Assembly: GCA_020062065.1 (NCBI GenBank)
Contig: JAGUWZ010000059.1
Coordinates: 1-7,843 of the forward strand
Direction of reading: 5' to 3'
DNA: 7,843 bases
Origin: Candidatus Omnitrophota bacterium
GTDB lineage: Bacteria; Omnitrophota; Gorgyraeia; Gygaellales; Profunditerraquicolaceae
Positions within the stretch are counted from its first letter, which is position 1, and every line of letters begins with the position of its first letter. This document shows positions 5,420 through 7,843 of the stretch, one piece after another. The notes beneath the pieces were generated by a model. It searched no databases, was not told where the DNA came from, and was given only the letters and a program-made list of their open reading frames with translations. The translations under genes were made by a program, and so were the position numbers.

Positions 5420-7843
5420 TTAAGAGTTTTCAACGATTTTAATCTCTTCCTGAGTAAGCCCATAGAGTTTATACACCATTTGATCAATTTGGCGTTCGTA
5501 TTCTTCGACCTTGGATTGCTTTGACAGGTTAGTTAAATAATCAGCTGCTTCTGTAATAGAAATAATTTTGTTAACAATGCTGATTAACTGCTTTTGGGTT
5601 GCCTCGGATATCTGCGGTAAGGGTAGATTATTTATCATATCCGTAGTGAAAGTCGTCCCTTGGTTATAGCTTGATGATGGGTATCTTTCCTTTATATAAA
5701 AAATTGGTAGCTTGCTATTCAAAATAGCCAATAAAAGTTTAAGTTTTTGAATATCATTATCCGCAATAATTAAAGTTGTTTTGCCAGGGACTACGGTTCC
5801 ATCCTCATCCAAACATGCGTCCAGTAAATTTAATCCTTTTAATATAATCTTGGGTTGAAGAGATTTCTTGCCATAGGAATTTTTGAAACTATCCAAAAAT
5901 TTTTTTCTATCTATAACCGGGCACAGATACTTTTTCCTTAAATAAATCATTTCCCGGACGCCCCATTTCATACAAAATTTCCCAATCGTCCCAGTATTTA
6001 TTATTTTGAAATGCTTTGTTGGGCAGAACTTATCTTCTGACAACTCTTGAATCAGTGCTTCAAGCTTATATGCATCAGAGGTAGCGCACGCATTTTCACA
6101 TTCAGCGAGATTTAGAATCTTGCTCTTAAAGTCTTCTATTTTGCATAAGAAACCGAGATTCTCTGAGAAAAGATGATCAAGAGTAAAGGGCGGAATTAAT
6201 GATTTTTTATTTACTTCTCTTTTGAAGACAAATTGTCCGTCTTCAAAATTTAAAATTTTAATATGCCCGCTTTCTCTATTTGAAAAGAAAGAAACAATAG
6301 AATCGACCTTTGCAGCATCAAATATCTCCCTGCCTGATTTAAGAATAGCAAATATGTTATTGATTGTTTTTCTTCTAAGCTCATTCCCGAAAGGCTTGGA
6401 TATCCATTTATCAGGCGTGATAAACGTTAACGTTCCATTCTTATTCATTCTTTTAAAACCAAGCTCAAAAAATGCAATGTATATATCCCAATTACCCTTG
6501 GTCATTTCATATGTTTTTTGTATAGCCTCTCGTACCTCACTCTGCCCGGTTCGAGCCATGCTCTCTGAATCTATATATGGCGGATTTGCAATCACAACAT
6601 CAAATCCATTCTTTTCTTGAAAAATATCCGAATAATGAAGTTTCCAAAGAAAAAACGGTTTAATATTGGCTTTTCTTAGCTTCTCGATGTTCCCTAATCT
6701 TGCATTTTTCCCTTGCTCCTTAAGAGTAGCCTCGATAAGATCCCATTCAAGCCTCTCAATTTGTCTTTTAAGCTCATCCTTCTTTCCTTTCTGCGTAGTC
6801 TCAAAGAATTCTTTGTGTAGTCGTTTTAATTCATCGGATTTCTTTTTCGCAGTATTGTAGATATCAAACAAACTTGTATTCTCTTCAACCTTTTTCCCGG
6901 TTTGTTCAAATCGCTTTATCTGAGCATTAATTTTCTTGAGATCTTCATCTATCTGTTGCTTTTTATCCCGCGTCAATTTATCCGCCTGATGAAGTCTGAT
7001 ATATTCAGAGGAAAATTCTGCTTGCTTCTCTTTTAAATCCGATATCTGCTTCTCCTTGTCAAAGTTAACTGTAGAAATCAATTTATCGTCGAATAGCCGT
7101 ATGCCTTCATATTCTTCCAAAAGACTATTGCCCTGCATAATTTTATAGTCCAAGTTAGGCAAAGGCTTAATCTGACGGATACCATCTTCGTCTACCACAA
7201 GTGAAAGCCATAGGCGAAGCTTGGCAATCTCAACGGCGCTCGGATCAATGTCAACACCGTAAAGTGAATTATGAATATAGTCCCGTTTAAAATTGTAAAG
7301 CGTCCGTTCGTTATCTTTAATATAGCTGGATAATGTGCTGCGGGCCCGTACTATCTCGGTCATCATGCCAATAGGAAATGCACCGGAACCGATCGCCGGA
7401 TCGCACACTTTAATGTTTGTTAACTTCTCATCGATCAGCTTCGCATTAGCCCTGACGCTTTCGGGAAGCTTATAATAATACATCTGGGTTTCTTCGCCCT
7501 TTTCTTCAACCCAGGCTTCATTCTCACCAACGCTCTCACCGTATTTAATAAACTTCTCACAATCCTCTTTTGAAACCCTACCCTCTAACTCGGTTGCCAA
7601 GTAATTCAGCAAACTTTGCACGCACATGTAGTGAACGATTTCTCGAGGGGTGTAATAAGTGCCTTTTGATTTACGGTCTTTTACTTCCAGTAGATTTTCA
7701 AAAACCTTCCCTAGCATTTCCGGGTCAACAGCAACTTCTTTTTCGAGAGGTTCATCTTCTTTAACGGTGAAGTTATAGCGGTCGAAGATGTCCAAAATCC
7801 CATTTCCTTTATCACCCTCTTTAGTCTTGTAATTATTAGAAAA
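5420..7843 (-). CDS. Eco57I/type IIG-like adenine-specific DNA methyltransferase, N-terminus beyond the window
   Basis: A predicted N6-adenine DNA methyltransferase with its own target-recognition region. The frame is open to the last base with no convincing start, so 807 codons are the C-terminal part; relatives are commonly 1000-1300 residues. Numbering from the TTG at 7795, D-P-E-M-L-G-K-V-F-E-N-L-L is at 24-36, and the K-G-T-Y-Y-T-P-R-E-I-V region (44-54) is typical of this class. SAM-binding motif I D-P-A-I-G-S-G-A-F is at 132-140, Y-G-V-D-I-D-P-S-A at 179-187, and catalytic motif IV N-P-P-Y at 404-407. A charged coiled-coil insertion of about 130 residues (245-375) lies between these motifs, as in other large Eco57I-class enzymes. 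The C-terminal third resembles a TaqI-like specificity domain (Y-P-S-S-S-Y-N-Q-G near 680-690, then L-P-L-P). Whether an N-terminal nuclease or a PglX-type N-terminus exists cannot be seen. It ends in TAA, 18 bases before the 60-residue gene. Confidence 0.88.
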   Translation of the reverse strand, partial: FSNNYKTKEGDKGNGILDIFDRYNFTVKEDEPLEKEVAVDPEMLGKVFENLLEVKDRKSKGTYYTPREIVHYMCVQSLLNYLATELEGRVSKEDCEKFIKYGESVGENEAWVEEKGEETQMYYYKLPESVRANAKLIDEKLTNIKVCDPAIGSGAFPIGMMTEIVRARSTLSSYIKDNERTLYNFKRDYIHNSLYGVDIDPSAVEIAKLRLWLSLVVDEDGIRQIKPLPNLDYKIMQGNSLLEEYEGIRLFDDKLISTVNFDKEKQISDLKEKQAEFSSEYIRLHQADKLTRDKKQQIDEDLKKINAQIKRFEQTGKKVEENTSLFDIYNTAKKKSDELKRLHKEFFETTQKGKKDELKRQIERLEWDLIEATLKEQGKNARLGNIEKLRKANIKPFFLWKLHYSDIFQEKNGFDVVIANPPYIDSESMARTGQSEVREAIQKTYEMTKGNWDIYIAFFELGFKRMNKNGTLTFITPDKWISKPFGNELRRKTINNIFAILKSGREIFDAAKVDSIVSFFSNRESGHIKILNFEDGQFVFKREVNKKSLIPPFTLDHLFSENLGFLCKIEDFKSKILNLAECENACATSDAYKLEALIQELSEDKFCPTKHFKIINTGTIGKFCMKWGVREMIYLRKKYLCPVIDRKKFLDSFKNSYGKKSLQPKIILKGLNLLDACLDEDGTVVPGKTTLIIADNDIQKLKLLLAILNSKLPIFYIKERYPSSSYNQGTTFTTDMINNLPLPQISEATQKQLISIVNKIISITEAADYLTNLSKQSKVEEYERQIDQMVYKLYGLTQEEIKIVENS

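Noticed and set aside
6222..6860. Plus-strand open frames within the methyltransferase gene
   Set aside because: They are antisense to well-supported coding sequence (the coiled coil and NPPY region), have no recognisable domains and no ribosome-binding sites that I can see.
5420..7843. BREX PglX
   Set aside because: The Eco57I-class methyltransferase motifs are shared with PglX, but no other BREX gene is visible and the N-terminus is outside the window, so the specific name is not supported.

Overview
The window looks like the edge of a bacterial accessory (defence-type) region. Composition is moderately AT-rich. There are no rRNA genes, ordinary metabolic genes or CRISPR repeats. Nothing here fixes the phylum: an IS91-family remnant and a tRNA-Pro(CGG) fragment with an encoded CCA say only that the host is bacterial-like. 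The defence families present are widely exchanged between phyla.

Layout, left to right. Bases 1-63 carry nothing I can support. Bases 64-130 (minus) are the 3' portion of a tRNA-Pro(CGG) gene, from the D-loop to an encoded CCA, with its 5' acceptor strand missing. Abutting it, bases 130-543 (plus) hold the middle/C-terminal part of an IS91-family HUH/Y2 transposase that has lost both ends. Bases 555-607 are a short direct repeat overlapping the 3' end of the next gene. From 575 to the right edge everything lies on the minus strand in one tightly packed run, transcribed right to left. In transcription order it contains: an Eco57I/type IIG-like DNA methyltransferase cut by the right window edge; a 60-residue unrecognised protein; an 820-residue SMC/Rad50-like ATPase with a zinc-hook CxxC, a C-terminal HEPN-like RNxxxH motif and a zinc ribbon; a Cas4/RecB-type PD-(D/E)XK nuclease with four paired cysteines; and a DUF4062 + GHKL-ATPase + winged-helix protein.

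The five genes overlap or are separated by at most 53 bases, two of them have clear Shine-Dalgarno sequences at the junctions, and no promoter is visible between them. They therefore look like one operon whose promoter and first gene(s) lie beyond base 7843. Inference: the methyltransferase marks host DNA, the SMC-like ATPase senses foreign or unmodified DNA, and the PD-(D/E)XK nuclease, the HEPN-like domain and the DUF4062 domain are candidate effectors. I do not recognise this set as BREX, DISARM, Septu, Dnd or another named system, but the missing upstream genes could change that.

The last gene is interrupted by an in-frame TAG at 1253-1255, in the middle of a region that reads as one continuous family member. 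Two neighbouring genes end in TAG, so a nonsense mutation is more likely than a reassigned codon. The degraded transposase, truncated tRNA and broken last gene all sit at the left end, suggesting a decaying boundary of the island.
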